Shown piece after piece: positions 33,301 to 39,430 of a DNA stretch of 64,000 nt. This DNA is from Paragorgia papillata (taxonomy: Eukaryota > Cnidaria > Anthozoa > Scleralcyonacea > Coralliidae). The stretch lies in assembly GCA_035771165.1 (NCBI GenBank), contig JAWNZC010000314.1:9576501-9640500 (forward strand), read 5' to 3'. Each line of letters opens with the position of its first letter. Within the stretch, counting starts at the first letter, position 1. The notes under the pieces were generated by a model, which was given only the letters and a program-made list of their open reading frames with translations, was not told the DNA's origin and did no database searches. Made by a program: the position numbers and the translations under genes.

Positions 33301-34006
33301 AGTTCTTTCTACTGTAAGCTCTAACATGGTCTTACTACAGTTTTCTTGAACCCTAGTGTAGTTCCATAGTATCGTACGGTACTCATTGGCTGTGAGAAAA
33401 ATGGAGTCGTTCGTTGTGTTAATGTCGTATAAAGCATCCACTTTAATAACTCCTTTGCAGAACTCGTATGGAACTTTAACAAAACAAAATAGTTGATGAT
33501 ATGTCAGATTTAAAGTTGAAATACGACATAATCGCACTGAAAAAACGAACTGACAATTGTGTTGTATGGTGTGGTTTGGTATGGTATATGTGGTGTGGTG
33601 TGGTGTGGTGTGGTGTGGTATGGTATGGTATATGTAGTGTGGTATGGTATGGTGTGTGGGTTGGTATGGTATGGTATGGTATGGTATGGTATGGTATGGT
33701 ATGGTATATATGGTGTGGTGTGGTATGGTATATATGGTGTGGTGTGGTGTGGTGTCGTATCATATGGTATGATATGGTGTGGTGTGGTATATTTGGTGTA
33801 GTGTGGTATGGTATGGTGTGGTATGGTATGATATGGTGTGGTATGGTATGATATGGTGTGGTTTGATATGATATGGTTTGGTTTGGTATGGTGTTGTTAT
33901 ATCAAATGTGCGTTTCCTTTTCGCACTCACCTTTAGCATTTTTACCATGTGTCAACAACATATAACAGAAAAATGCAACAAACACTACGATGCAGTTCGT
34001 AAACAT
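11825..34006 (-). CDS. receptor tyrosine kinase RTK-B with three GCC2/GCC3 modules (complete, 15 exons)
   Basis: Exons 5' to 3': 34006-33931, 33473-33012, 29943-29779, 28913-28752, 28411-28238, 25442-25330, 24675-24426, 22946-22839, 21809-21631, 19760-19638, 17451-17381, 17157-17117, 14638-14539, 13691-13592, 12556-11825. They total 2856 nt (951 residues) with all phases consistent. Layout: signal peptide 1-~20; unrecognised Asn-glycosylation-rich domain 26-179; three cysteine modules 180-346; transmembrane helix ~348-370 followed by RKRRNRK; kinase from ~430 to ~705; polar tail 709-951. Catalytic features are all present: GRGNFGEV loop, Lys in [23 protein letters not shown] and LRWMAIEA. The kinase resembles the FGFR/RET/Cad96Ca group of RTKs. 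It should signal from the plasma membrane; the ligand is unknown. It is a tandem paralogue of RTK-A. Confidence 0.88.
12595..12985. repeat. (GTGTG)n and (GAGGGT)n microsatellite
   Basis: gtggtgt pentamers at 12605-12650, then imperfect gagggt/gagtga text to ~12985 in the RTK-B intron between exons 14 and 15. A related patch occurs at ~13372-13560. Open frames are Ser/Pro or Glu/Gly strings. Confidence 0.9.
12986..13591. other. RTK-B intron remainder
   Basis: Unique-looking DNA to ~13370, then a (GAGGGT)-like patch to ~13560. No exon is seen. Confidence 0.4.
13592..22946 (-). CDS. RTK-B exons 8-14: kinase domain body
   Basis: Exons 22946-22839 (C-helix, DELDIHL), 21809-21631 (hinge [10 protein letters not shown] and short kinase insert), 19760-19638 (VHRDLAARN and SDFGMAKD), 17451-17381 (LRWMAIEA), 17157-17117 ([13 protein letters not shown]), 14638-14539 and 13691-13592 (C-lobe, CW...RP.F). 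Intron phases in order are 1,1,0,0,2,1,2,0, identical to RTK-A. The activation loop has DVYVKSYYK, a YxxxYY-like arrangement suited to autophosphorylation. Confidence 0.88.
13735..14060. mobile_element. dispersed repeat 'cctcgttcccagggcc', copy 1
   Basis: Ends with caacctcgttcccagggcct and, inverted, a ccctgg.gacga terminus. The body contains ataattatgcatagttttgt and ccattactcc blocks. Copies at 25553-25820 and (reversed) 27925-28165 define the family. Probably a non-autonomous DNA transposon. Confidence 0.75.
14190..14341. repeat. (CGTT)n microsatellite, ~32 pure copies plus variants
   Basis: Pure cgtt repeats preceded by ccgttcg/tttcg variants, in the intron between RTK-B exons 13 and 14. 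The (FVRS)n and (TNER)n frames are artefacts. Confidence 0.98.
14639..14984. other. RTK-B intron with short inverted pieces
   Basis: Short inverted words (gaccgaggtct, ttgcaacttgcaa) hint at old MITE remains. No exon is visible. Confidence 0.35.
14985..15145. mobile_element. foldback element, 'gagtgtttcatcagg' family, copy 1
   Basis: An inverted repeat: atatcaacaacgagtgtttc with caggggatccaaacacgag on the left, complement on the right, short cgaggccggaggccg centre. Relatives are at 15535-15668, 50880-51045 and 59085-59215; a looser one is at 30810-30920. Confidence 0.75.
15146..16080. mobile_element. intron region with a second 'gagtgtttcatcagg' foldback
   Basis: 15535-15668 is a near-perfect hairpin with tatcatacacgtggaggagt ends and the gtgtttcatcagg core. 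The flanks (15360-15530) repeat the words ttgcaac and taacaccc. From 15670 to 16080 nothing is recognised. Confidence 0.55.
16090..16445. mobile_element. foldback element around 'tatgtactcttataaaggtt'
   Basis: 16302-16432 is an inverted repeat with ~55-bp arms ending tatgtactcttataaaggtt. The left part (16090-16300) carries related gcatttataagagtacg text and a tttta run. Confidence 0.7.
16646..17016. mobile_element. Harbinger-like MITE 'gggggtgtttacatgag', copy 1
   Basis: Termini gggggtgtttacatgagacc and its complement ending catgtaaacaccccc are flanked by TAA on both sides (16643-16645, 17017-17019). Internal aaaacgatctatagtaaaaa is shared with copy 2 at 36451-36748. Confidence 0.85.
17220..17340 (-). 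mobile_element. tRNA-derived SINE, copy on minus strand
   Basis: On the minus strand a tRNA-like head with a B-box-like aagttcgatccctgtctggg is followed by gctcagaaacattttctgag and agcttgacgaatatctgtta. The tail also follows the tRNA-like head at 31309. Confidence 0.6.
17636..17830. mobile_element. SINE 3' end plus short GC-rich element (single-copy form)
   Basis: ataaaggataaaggactggg matches the tail end of the 5S-like SINE seen at 44210. It is followed by a ~110-bp segment with ctgcgagccgtccctctatt, ggcgggaaaggggcggggac and a terminal aatagagggactgccg. An inverted, expanded version of this segment is at 18955-19195. Confidence 0.6.
17845..18085. mobile_element. foldback element 'ctcgttcccagagcccacgt'
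   Basis: caatctcgttcccagagccc and the complement gggctctgggaacgagattg bracket 17845-18030. A short second hairpin (tttcccgttgcaacagcaac) follows. Confidence 0.65.
18210..18490. mobile_element. foldback element in RTK-B intron
   Basis: Arms around cgatattcaaactaatatta and its complement (ataatattagtttgaa) at 18275-18480, with an inner aaggtaagtgtactagta pair. Confidence 0.6.
18955..19195. repeat. expanded ~10-bp GC-rich minisatellite (cttcccgccc) inside a short element
   Basis: About 13 copies of cccttcccgc lie between ggcagtccctctattttctt and gggcccaatcttcggagcac. The same borders, inverted and with only one or two units, are at 17715-17818, so the array grew inside one copy of a dispersed element. 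Confidence 0.85.
19200..19505 (-). mobile_element. 5S-rRNA-like SINE, copy 1
   Basis: On the minus strand the head gttaagcccggttagacggg, then ttagtacttagatgggtgac and cgcttgggaatgacc, follow the 5S rRNA internal promoter region closely (5S: AGTACTTGGATGGGAGACCGCCTGGGAA). The body carries cctgtgcttcgagggttttt and the gttctccggttttcctccct block. Copies are at 19950, 44210 and 58745. Confidence 0.75.
19795..21130. repeat. 'caaaggtcaaatatcaaagg' minisatellite with an inverted central block
   Basis: Short units of caaaggtcaaatatc type run direct at 19800-19865 and 20175-20410, switch to the reverse complement at ~20411-20733, then return to direct orientation to ~21120. A 5S-like SINE interrupts the first block. 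It lies in the RTK-B intron between exons 9 and 10. Confidence 0.92.
19950..20176 (-). mobile_element. 5S-rRNA-like SINE, copy 2, inside the minisatellite
   Basis: It carries the same head (gttaagcccggttggacggg, agtacttggatgggtgaccg) and the same body as copy 1. It separates two parts of the minisatellite, so it inserted into the array or the array grew around it. Confidence 0.75.
21232..21615. mobile_element. Harbinger-like MITE 'ggggctgtttatatgag'
   Basis: Termini ggggctgtttatatgagagg and the complement ending atataaacagcccc are flanked by TAA (21229-21231 and 21616-21618). The interior is built of short inverted gcccggtaagcgggat blocks. Its right end lies 13 bases into an RTK-B intron. 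Confidence 0.85.
21850..22690. repeat. (GAT/GGT)n microsatellite with internal duplication
   Basis: Imperfect gatgat/ggtggt text. A ~190-bp block (…gatagcggtggtggttgttg…) is present twice (about 22130-22330 and 22350-22560). Open frames are Asp/Gly or Met/Val strings. Confidence 0.95.
23112..23781. mobile_element. large foldback element with 'taaggttacgtta' ends
   Basis: The left end ttaaggttacgttacacc pairs with aaggtgttacgtaacctta at the right. The inside holds further matching pairs (accgcacacacttttgta with tttaaaagtgtgtgcagtag), so the two halves fold on each other. Confidence 0.7.
23805..24215. mobile_element. foldback element 'gcaaatgtcacatggtg', copy 1
   Basis: Arms of ~150 bp: cttatttgaaagaacactta and its complement on the right, with gatatgcaaatgtcacatgg inside. 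A diverged relative at 60595-61100 has the same order of parts (ataatgactt, gatatgcaaat). Confidence 0.75.
24225..24405. repeat. (AAAC)n and (GACA)n microsatellite
   Basis: Tetramer runs directly downstream of RTK-B exon 7, ending ~20 bases from its donor site. Confidence 0.97.
24426..24675 (-). CDS. RTK-B exon 7: juxtamembrane region and glycine loop
   Basis: 250 nt, phase 0 to phase 1. An acidic juxtamembrane stretch with one Tyr (FVNPYHP) leads into [12 protein letters not shown] (nucleotide-binding loop) and CAAKMAR, whose Lys is the ATP-anchoring residue. Confidence 0.88.
24720..25290. repeat. (GAGAT)/(GGGAT) pentamer microsatellite
   Basis: Pentamers gagat/gggat/gtgga fill the intron between the RTK-B transmembrane and juxtamembrane exons. 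The Ser/His/Pro frame on the minus strand is an artefact. Confidence 0.95.
25330..25442 (-). CDS. RTK-B exon 6: transmembrane helix
   Basis: 113 nt, phase 1 to phase 0. It encodes [20 protein letters not shown] followed by a basic stop-transfer stretch ([11 protein letters not shown]). This matches the RTK-A exon at 51466-51593 in position and phases. Confidence 0.88.
25553..25820. mobile_element. dispersed repeat 'cctcgttcccagggcc', copy 2
   Basis: It shares ends and body (cataattatgcatagttttg-like core, aacgggaccaatgagat, ttacacccag) with 13735-14060. The copy has an internal insertion of ~20 bp. Confidence 0.75.
25821..26077. other. RTK-B intron, unique
   Basis: No exon or repeat is recognised; short open frames here have no protein-like features. 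Confidence 0.35.
26078..26310. mobile_element. MITE 'aggcctggccaaacgctttc', TAA duplication
   Basis: Perfect-looking termini aggcctggccaaacg / cgtttggccaggcct are flanked by TAA (26075-26077, 26311-26313). The interior is a set of cgttcaacat / atgttgaacg inverted words. Confidence 0.85.
26405..27115. mobile_element. foldback element with flanks, copy 2
   Basis: This is the sister of 9860-10540: same palindrome (centre near 26635), same right flank including acttgaagcacggga and gactggcactggcttcaaaa. The two copies differ at only a few percent of sites by eye. Confidence 0.85.
27222..27720 (-). mobile_element. LINE 3' end with broken reverse-transcriptase C-terminus
   Basis: On the minus strand, [12 protein letters not shown] then, one frame over, [19 protein letters not shown] and a stop at ~27420 match the usual end of CR1/L2/Jockey-type ORF2 proteins (…RvP…f…a..WN.LP..lr). 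A frameshift lies near 27545. A short non-coding 3' part ends in tattgtattgtactgt. This is a dead fragment in an RTK-B intron, on the same strand as the gene. Confidence 0.7.
27721..27924. mobile_element. dispersed repeat 'tgctgaa..taa..acaatag', copy 1
   Basis: Text such as ggtcccacatg, cagcaatagctgatcctggc, catagcaagttgtgcaaaca and cgtttccggtttcgtaacat recurs, inverted, at 50035-50345. Family unknown. Confidence 0.6.
27925..28165. mobile_element. dispersed repeat 'cctcgttcccagggcc', copy 3 (reversed)
   Basis: Reverse orientation to 13735-14060: ends gccctgggaacgaggttg. A lone end piece at 27163-27215 (caacctcgttcccaaaaata) may be its separated other end. Confidence 0.7.
28238..28411 (-). 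CDS. RTK-B exon 5: GCC2/GCC3 module 3
   Basis: 174 nt, phase 1 to phase 1. It starts [18 protein letters not shown] and carries [17 protein letters not shown] before a short linker to the membrane exon. Confidence 0.85.
28440..28710. repeat. (GATGGT)-type triplet microsatellite
   Basis: Imperfect gat/ggt triplets between RTK-B exons 4 and 5. Confidence 0.95.
28752..28913 (-). CDS. RTK-B exon 4: GCC2/GCC3 module 2
   Basis: 162 nt, phase 1 to phase 1. It encodes [19 protein letters not shown]...NTYQ...KFTCKPCP and is a recent copy of exon 3, sharing long identical DNA stretches. The donor GTCCTT is unusual, but frame and paralogy fix the border. Confidence 0.82.
28980..29690. repeat. (TTTGTG)n hexamer array, ~98 copies
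   Basis: From ~29081 to 29676 the hexamer is essentially perfect, between the duplicated RTK-B exons 3 and 4. Frames on both strands read as dipeptide repeats and are artefacts. Confidence 0.98.
29779..29943 (-). CDS. RTK-B exon 3: GCC2/GCC3 module 1
   Basis: 165 nt, phase 1 to phase 1. The module reads [29 protein letters not shown] and ends at a cysteine (SNCSS). C.pG.y.d....C..Cp.gtYq...g...C..Cp is the ephrin-receptor-like (GCC2/GCC3) consensus. It is nearly identical to exon 4. Confidence 0.85.
29990..30355. repeat. three tandem copies of a ~120-bp 'gccagacgatttta' unit
   Basis: Each unit has ctggccaaaaa, gttta(c)cgccagacgatttt, gtcaaagggag and cctcagacat...caatgggttaa. Single diverged copies are at ~17530-17600 and ~44885-44955, so the unit is a dispersed element that duplicated in tandem here. 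Confidence 0.8.
30356..31308. mobile_element. RTK-B intron with two small foldbacks and a 27-bp triplicate
   Basis: Hairpin at ~30590-30650 (gatctttatggcc pair). Foldback of the cgagtgtttt type at 30810-30920. Three copies of tgttcattagtattctttat at ~30947-31027. The rest is AT-rich with nothing recognised. Confidence 0.6.
31309..31440 (+). mobile_element. tRNA-derived SINE head and tail
   Basis: An A-box-like tggtagaacg and a good B box (gggttcgagtccc) lie between agttcca and tggaact, which pair as a 7-bp acceptor stem. The D-arm is incomplete and the anticodon stem does not pair, so this is a SINE head, not a working tRNA. The tail ctcagaatgttttctgagta recurs in the other copies. Confidence 0.65.
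31441..33011. other. RTK-B intron 2, mostly unique
   Basis: A small hairpin at 31690-31750 (cgtatatgagttcatatacg) and a T-rich run at ~32520-32560. Otherwise AT-rich with no exon, no clear repeat ends and no RNA gene that I can see. Confidence 0.4.
33012..33473 (-). CDS. RTK-B exon 2: unrecognised N-terminal ectodomain
   Basis: 462 nt, phase 1 to phase 1. It encodes 154 residues with eight cysteines and many NxS/T sites (for example INTT, ENCS, YNIS, LNIS). Alternating hydrophobic residues suggest a beta-rich fold. No domain family is recognised. It ends with a CNNC.ASCPQG segment that leads into the cysteine modules. No homologous exon for RTK-A was found in the window. Confidence 0.8.
33558..33900. 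repeat. (GGTAT)/(GGTGT) pentamer microsatellite
   Basis: tggtatggtg variants fill most of the 457-bp first intron of RTK-B. Overlapping frames (Tyr/His or Val/Trp rich) are artefacts. Confidence 0.96.
33931..34006 (-). CDS. RTK-B exon 1: start and signal peptide
   Basis: ATG at 34006-34004 opens [18 protein letters not shown], a clear secretion signal, and ends at donor G|GTGAGTGC in phase 1. It joins in frame to the exon at 33473 (AK then VPYEFC). Confidence 0.82.
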
Positions 34007-34120
34007 TCTTTTGTGTTCAAATTCAACAAATAGTAAATCTGGAAAATTAGAGAATAATATTAATTATGTGATTTACGTCAATCCAACCGTGTAAGCAATT
34101 GATCAATCAAAACTTACAAT
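34007..34120 (-). promoter_or_regulatory. RTK-B 5' UTR / proximal promoter
   Basis: 114 bases separate the RTK-B start codon from the pentamer array. No TATA box or initiator is convincing, so the transcription start is unknown. Confidence 0.35.
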
Positions 34121-34343
34121 TCATTTTACAATACAATACAATACAATACAATACAATACAATACAATACAATACAATACAATACAATACAATACAATACA
34201 ATACAATACAATACAATACAATACAATACAATACAATACAATACAATACAATACAATACAATACAATACAATACAATACAATACAATACAATACAATACA
34301 ATACAATACAATACAATACAATACAATACAATACAATACAATA
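34121..34343. repeat. (ATACA)n pentamer array, ~43 copies
   Basis: A nearly perfect array beginning ~115 bases upstream of the RTK-B start codon, so within its presumed promoter or 5' UTR. Confidence 0.98.
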
Positions 34344-34529
34344 AATTATTGAACACTTCCCGAAGAGGCTTTTCAATGAACAATTACAAAATTATATAAA
34401 TAAAAGATTATGAATATTAAATTTAATTACCGTATTTATTCCAATAGACGCCCTGGGTGTTTATTGAAAAATTACAATTTTAAAATATTAGTACACTATA
34501 CTTCGTTTTAATTAGAAATGAACTGTTTT
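34344..34529. other. AT-rich spacer upstream of RTK-B
   Basis: Nothing recognised. Confidence 0.4.
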
Positions 34530-35165
34530 AGTAGTTTACAGTTTCTTGAAAAATGGAAAATACAAGTTTGAGAGTTCAAAACACGTGCATAAATAATTCT
34601 AATAAAACTAAATGTTATGCATAGTTAAAAAGTCTGACAATCAAAAACTGTTACCAAATAAATAGCAACAGTTGTTGTTATGGCAACAGTGACGTTTCAA
34701 AATGGCTGCCAATTACCCTTCAAACTAATTTAATTCGAAAAAAACTTTGGTGACCACCAATTTTTCTTTCATTAAAATTTTTCTTGAAGTATGAGTAAGC
34801 AATAGGCCGATTTTAAACAAATTCTGTAGAACGAATAAATTTTTTTTCTCGGAAAAATCATGTTTGTTAATTTTTAAAAAATTTGGATCTACTGAATTTT
34901 TTAAAAATCGGCCTATTGATTATTCATACTTCAAGAAAAGTTTTAATGAAAAAAAAAATTGGGATAAATGGCAGCCATTTTGAAACGTCATTGTTGCCAT
35001 AGCAACAACTGTTGCTATTTATTTGGTAAGACTTTTTGATTGTCAGACTGTTTAACTATGCACAACATTTATTTTTATTCTTTTTCCGAATTGTTTATGC
35101 AAGTGTTTTGAACTCTCAAACTTGTATTTAACATTTTTCAAGAAGCTTAACTTTAAAGTTAAGAT
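34530..35165. mobile_element. large foldback element, arms ~250 bp
   Basis: tttgagagttcaaaacacgt, caaataaatagcaacagttg and ggcaacagtgacgtttcaaa on the left are matched in reverse order on the right (ttgaaacgtcattgttgcca, caactgttgctatttatttg, cgttttgaactctcaaactt-like). The centre is at ~34850. Confidence 0.8.
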
Positions 35166-36450
35166 GCGTCTAAATCGTTCCATAAAGTCGCAGTGCGATA
35201 ATAAAAACTATTTTTGATCAGTAGTGGTCTTAAAGCGGGTTATTTAACAACTGTGAACGTCTGGTTATCCGCTTGCTTACATGACCTCGTTTAGTAAACT
35301 AAGAAGTGAAGTAAATTGGTGCTTGACCGTTAATTAAGACATTTAACTTTCAGTATGTTTTAGCGAACAATTTACATTGTTCAATCATTATATGAGCCAA
35401 ATAAATACCATTATAACATAGATGTAATACAACGGCGTTTCTGATTGGCTACCGTGCGTGCTCCATAACTCGATGGAACACGGTAATTTCAAACGTAATG
35501 AGAAACTCATTTTTAATTATACCCATGTACGCAATACGTACCTATTTTTTAAAACGTAATCAGAATTATTGCTATACACATACGTTTTAACTGCTGTGTA
35601 TTATAGTCAGTCTCAGCTTGCTTTTGAAATTTGTTTGTCAACATTTGTTGACTTGTTGGAAGGTTGGGAACTAGGTACGGAAGTTCGCGAAGTTCATTGT
35701 GAAGTCCGAATTTAATAAGCTTTGCATTGAAATCGCGGAGTAGAAGATTATTTGTTGTATAGTGTTTGATGGAAATGAAGAATAATAGATATTTGGTTAA
35801 ACAGAAACAAATTGCCGACTTAAATGTGTATCTACCTCGCAATGTAGTTCTGAACATTGCAACGTAAGTTCAGAATGTTCATTTCAATTATACGTTTCGG
35901 ATTTCAAAAGCAAGCTGAAACTGACTATAAATAAGAATCGATATACGTTTTTGGAGTTCAGTCCTTTTGTCAACAAATCTAAATTACAAGATGGTTGAGG
36001 CTCTTTGTATAACTATTAACATAATTAAAATTACAAAGATTTCTCTTTAATTACATAAATATAACTTAAAATATAAGTGATCATGTTGTGTGGCCTCGGA
36101 GATTTTCTTTTAATTTTATTGACGAAATAAAGTTCTGAAGAGTATATTTACGTGGGTTGGTTACATTCCGATCATATTTGTAAAACTAAAATCAAAATAA
36201 ATGGCTAGAATATATTATGGTCATCGACTAACTTAAATCACAAAATTAAATCTCGTGCTATACGATACATAATTAACTGTTGAACTGAGATGCTAACTAA
36301 GGGCAGGCTCGCATTACATTGTTCATTGTTCACGAGTATCACGTTAATAATTAGCCTATAAGAATTAGTGTCAGATAAGAAATCAGGTCTGATATAACTA
36401 AATTATAATGAATGTCTAACACAAGGTATACAACCGCTCATATATTGTAA
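35166..36450. other. intergenic, with a partial foldback
   Basis: Inverted words (cagcttgcttttgaaatt at ~35615 and its complement at ~35895) frame ~35585-35935. A ccgtgcgtgctccataactc piece at ~35450 recurs at ~44565. No exon is recognised; the open frame at 35549-35857 overlaps the inverted words. Confidence 0.45.
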
Positions 36451-36748
36451 GGGGGTCCGAGTTCAGGCCGGCCTCATGTAAACACTGGCCTGAATTTTGC
36501 ATTTCAGTTTTTGTTTACACGAGGCTGGCCGTGACTGCCGGAGAATCATTATTTTATGTGGATTTGAAACAACGTATAGAGTTTGAGAGGTGAAAGTGCT
36601 TCAGTTCGATCTAGCGGGCGACCTGGGATTAGGCCTGCGCGAACTGAATCTCAGGCCGGACTCATGAAAACGATCTATAGTAAAAACACTACAACCGACC
36701 TAAAGTCAGTCCAGCCTGAGTTCGGGCTGGCCTCATGTAAACACCCCC
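36451..36748. mobile_element. Harbinger-like MITE 'gggggtgtttacatgag', copy 2
   Basis: It shares the right terminus (catgtaaacaccccc), the ctcaggccgg and aaaacgatctatagtaaaaa blocks with 16646-17016, and TAA on both sides (36448-36450, 36749-36751). The left end is rearranged (gggggtccgagttcaggccg). Confidence 0.82.
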
Positions 36749-36829
36749 TAATTAGTATCTATCATGCATGTAAACGTTCGTATCCGTTAAAAATCCTTGA
36801 AATAGGAATAATTTTAGGTGAGAATATCG

Positions 36830-36920
36830 AAAGTAAGTTGTTTATACTCAGAAAACTCGTTAGCCACAACGTTCAGTTAGCCAGACGCTCTTACCATTGA
36901 GCCACTAGAACTTAGCCAGA
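36830..36920 (-). mobile_element. tRNA-derived SINE fragment, minus strand
   Basis: On the minus strand agttctagtggctcaatggt and agagcgtctggc give a complete D-arm-like A box. The B box is lost, but the ttttctgagtat tail is present. Confidence 0.55.
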
Positions 36921-37149
36921 CCGAGGTTATTTATGATATTTGTATATCCTGGGAACGAGTTGAACTGACTTGTGTCGCAATGATCACAACTACTTGTTAA
37001 ATCGCAAATGTCAATAGATCGTTTTCATCTGACGTCACGGCGACCATATTGGTGTACCATCTTTATCCTATGGGAATTTAGCTCTATTCTTATTAAAAAA
37101 TTTCGTATTATTTCACCACCCCAATGTGGCCACCGATCACGTGAGTGAA
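36921..37149. other. intergenic spacer
   Basis: Nothing recognised. Confidence 0.4.
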
Positions 37150-37615
37150 AACGATCCAATTAGACCATTTGCACGTTGACGTACGATGGCGTGGGGTGCC
37201 TATAACTACCAGAATGCTTTGCCAGTATTCTAGGGTTTCGGCTAGAAGGGATGACTCAAAAGGACCCGTCCAGTCCTTTCGCGGCTTTACCAAAATATGT
37301 CGTCAAATTATTTTTTTTTCCAAATTTGTCGTCAAGTTTCAGTGAGCCTCAAGATTTTAGCAATCTTTTCGATACCCTAACCACAACATAAACCCTAACC
37401 CTAAAGCCTAACCCTAATCAGAAATCTGGTTTACCCTCTAGCTTTTTGGAAAAACATATTTGACGACATATCAGTTTGGAAAAGCTTCGAAAGAACTAGA
37501 CGGCTGTTTGAGTCATCTCTTTTAGCCGAAACCCTAGAATACTGGCGAAGCATTCTGATAGCTGTAGTCACCCAACGCCATCTCATGTCATCGTGCAAAT
37601 GGCCTATTATCGGAA
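37150..37615. mobile_element. foldback element with 'ccatttgcacg' ends
   Basis: Ends gaccatttgcacgttgacgt / catcgtgcaaatgg are inverted, with agggtttcggctagaaggga and its complement inside. The loop has several ccctaa words at ~37375-37430. A short element with the same ends is at 42010-42105. Confidence 0.75.
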
Positions 37616-37874
37616 ATGTTGATGACTATTTCGACGGTACACGAACTTTTGGCATTTTTAGTTGTATTTTTAAATCTACATACTGCCTACTCGGCACGTA
37701 TTCCAAACTAGATAATTGTTACTTACGCACATACCTTCGCGTAATTAAAGTGTTTATATTATACGGCGTAGGTTCACAAATTGTTAAGCCGAAGTCCTTA
37801 AATGCCACTAATGTTGTGGCCAAAAGTAGTTTCCTCACTTTTCTTTGTCGCGTCAACTTTCATCTATAAAAAAA
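37616..37874. other. intergenic spacer
   Basis: Nothing recognised. Confidence 0.4.
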
Positions 37875-38125
37875 TTGAGATATAGTAAGGTTTTAGTACT
37901 GCCGAAATTATTGAACGTTGTTTTCTAACGTTTCGAGCGAAGGCCCTTCGTCAGAGAGAAACGTGAAGGGCCTTCGTCAGAGAGAAACGTGAAGGGCCTT
38001 CGTCAGAGAGAAACGTGAAGGGCCTTCGTCAGAGAGAAACGTGAAGGGCCTTCGTTCGAAACGTTAGAAAACTACGTTCAATAATTTCGGCAGTACTCAC
38101 TAAACCTAACTATATTTCGATTTGT
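37875..38125. mobile_element. foldback MITE 'cttcgtcag' family, copy with internal tandem expansion
   Basis: Arms tatagtaaggttttagtact and its complement as in 4323-4497. The centre has about four tandem 26-bp units (gaagggccttcgtcagagag plus aaacgt) where the other copies have one. Confidence 0.8.
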
Positions 38126-39430
38126 ATTTCAACACTGCCTACGCAGCACACTACTTTTAGGCCTGCACTAAACGTCGCACAACAGACGAATTTAATTGTT
38201 TGAATTTTACTCGACGAAATTGCGACGTATAACTCGATTAAATTCGATGCTCGAATTAAATTCGTCTGGGCAATTAAATTCGTCTGGCATTGGCAAGGCC
38301 CACGGATTGCAAATTCATAGTCAAGTGGTAGCGTTTGCGTATGAGATGTATACTTAAAGATTAATTGTATGTCTGAATATACTTTGAGCTTGACGAACAT
38401 CTACCCAAACGTCTTTACGTTACACCACATGCATATAGGTATCACTCATGATATCAAAGATCCTATCTTTTTGTTTCAATTGCTTTTTTTGCTATATTTT
38501 TACTCTTCGTGCACAATTGGTTCTTATCTGATAAACTTTCATGTCGTGACTCGCCCGACTGCGTCACCCGACTATAGTGACCTTCTAGTCTATTCCAGAG
38601 TCGATTTAATTTCGCAGGAGGGATATTTGTTTTTGTATAGACATATACAGTATAGATACTAAACGGCTATAGCAGTATAGATAAATCTTGGTTATAGAAA
38701 GAGGTCCGTTGTTGAAGTAACTACTTCGACGTCTTATTTAACCCTCTGGTCACAAAATAGATTGTTTGTGCGAGTATGGGCGAAGTACCAAGCATTTTGC
38801 TAAATCATCGATTTACACGAACCATACATTATATCAGTTCAGTCATTAGTATACTTTACATTCACAGAGTATTAAGATATACAAGAATCTTACCTTGGGA
38901 GTCATTGACGATATATCAGGCACAAAAACCCACGAACGTTGTCTTTTAGATACGGATATATAGACAAGATGACTCGGTGTATTGAATATTCGTTACGCCA
39001 ATGACTTCCTTGTTATTTTCTGCATGTATTATAACCAGTGACTATAGAAAGGATATTTTTAATTTGTTTACCAGAACGGTGTCAATTGTTGACTTTACGA
39101 TACGTGTTTTTTTCAGCGTTATCTTAAAAATAATTCGACCTGCATATCTATATGTTCTTTACTTAAAGCGTATTCTTTTAGAAATTATATTCGTGTCAGG
39201 ATAACGGTGTTTGTTAAAGGCTTAGTATATGTCTGATTAAAAGGTTCAGTTCAGTTTTGGAATGCTTTGTTATTTACGCGGCTCTCAGCATGGCTGTCTT
39301 TTCTTGCCTCATCACGCAGTTCAGTTATGAATTTCCGGTTTATGATTAAAAGAAGTTGTCCCAGGGTATACTGTTTTAAGAAATATTGAGATAATTTAGT
39401 GGACACAAGCATCAAGCGCTGAATCTAATT
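38126..39430. other. intergenic, with a fragment of the 'cgtcgcac' element
   Basis: 38155-38300 carries gcctgcactaaacgtcgcac and gacgaatttaattg words also found at 41330-42140. The remainder is AT-rich with no exon, RNA or element seen. Confidence 0.45.

Noticed and set aside
11825..34006. Treating RTK-B as two genes (ectodomain and kinase) because of the large introns
   Set aside because: Phases match at every junction, the transmembrane exon links the parts, and RTK-A has the same order of parts.
35549..35857. 102-codon minus-strand frame as a small gene between the RTKs
   Set aside because: It overlaps inverted-repeat words, has no recognised domain, and no splice or start context supports it.
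37375..37430. Interstitial telomere (ccctaa repeats)
   Set aside because: Only a few scattered ccctaa words in the loop of a foldback element; no ordered array.
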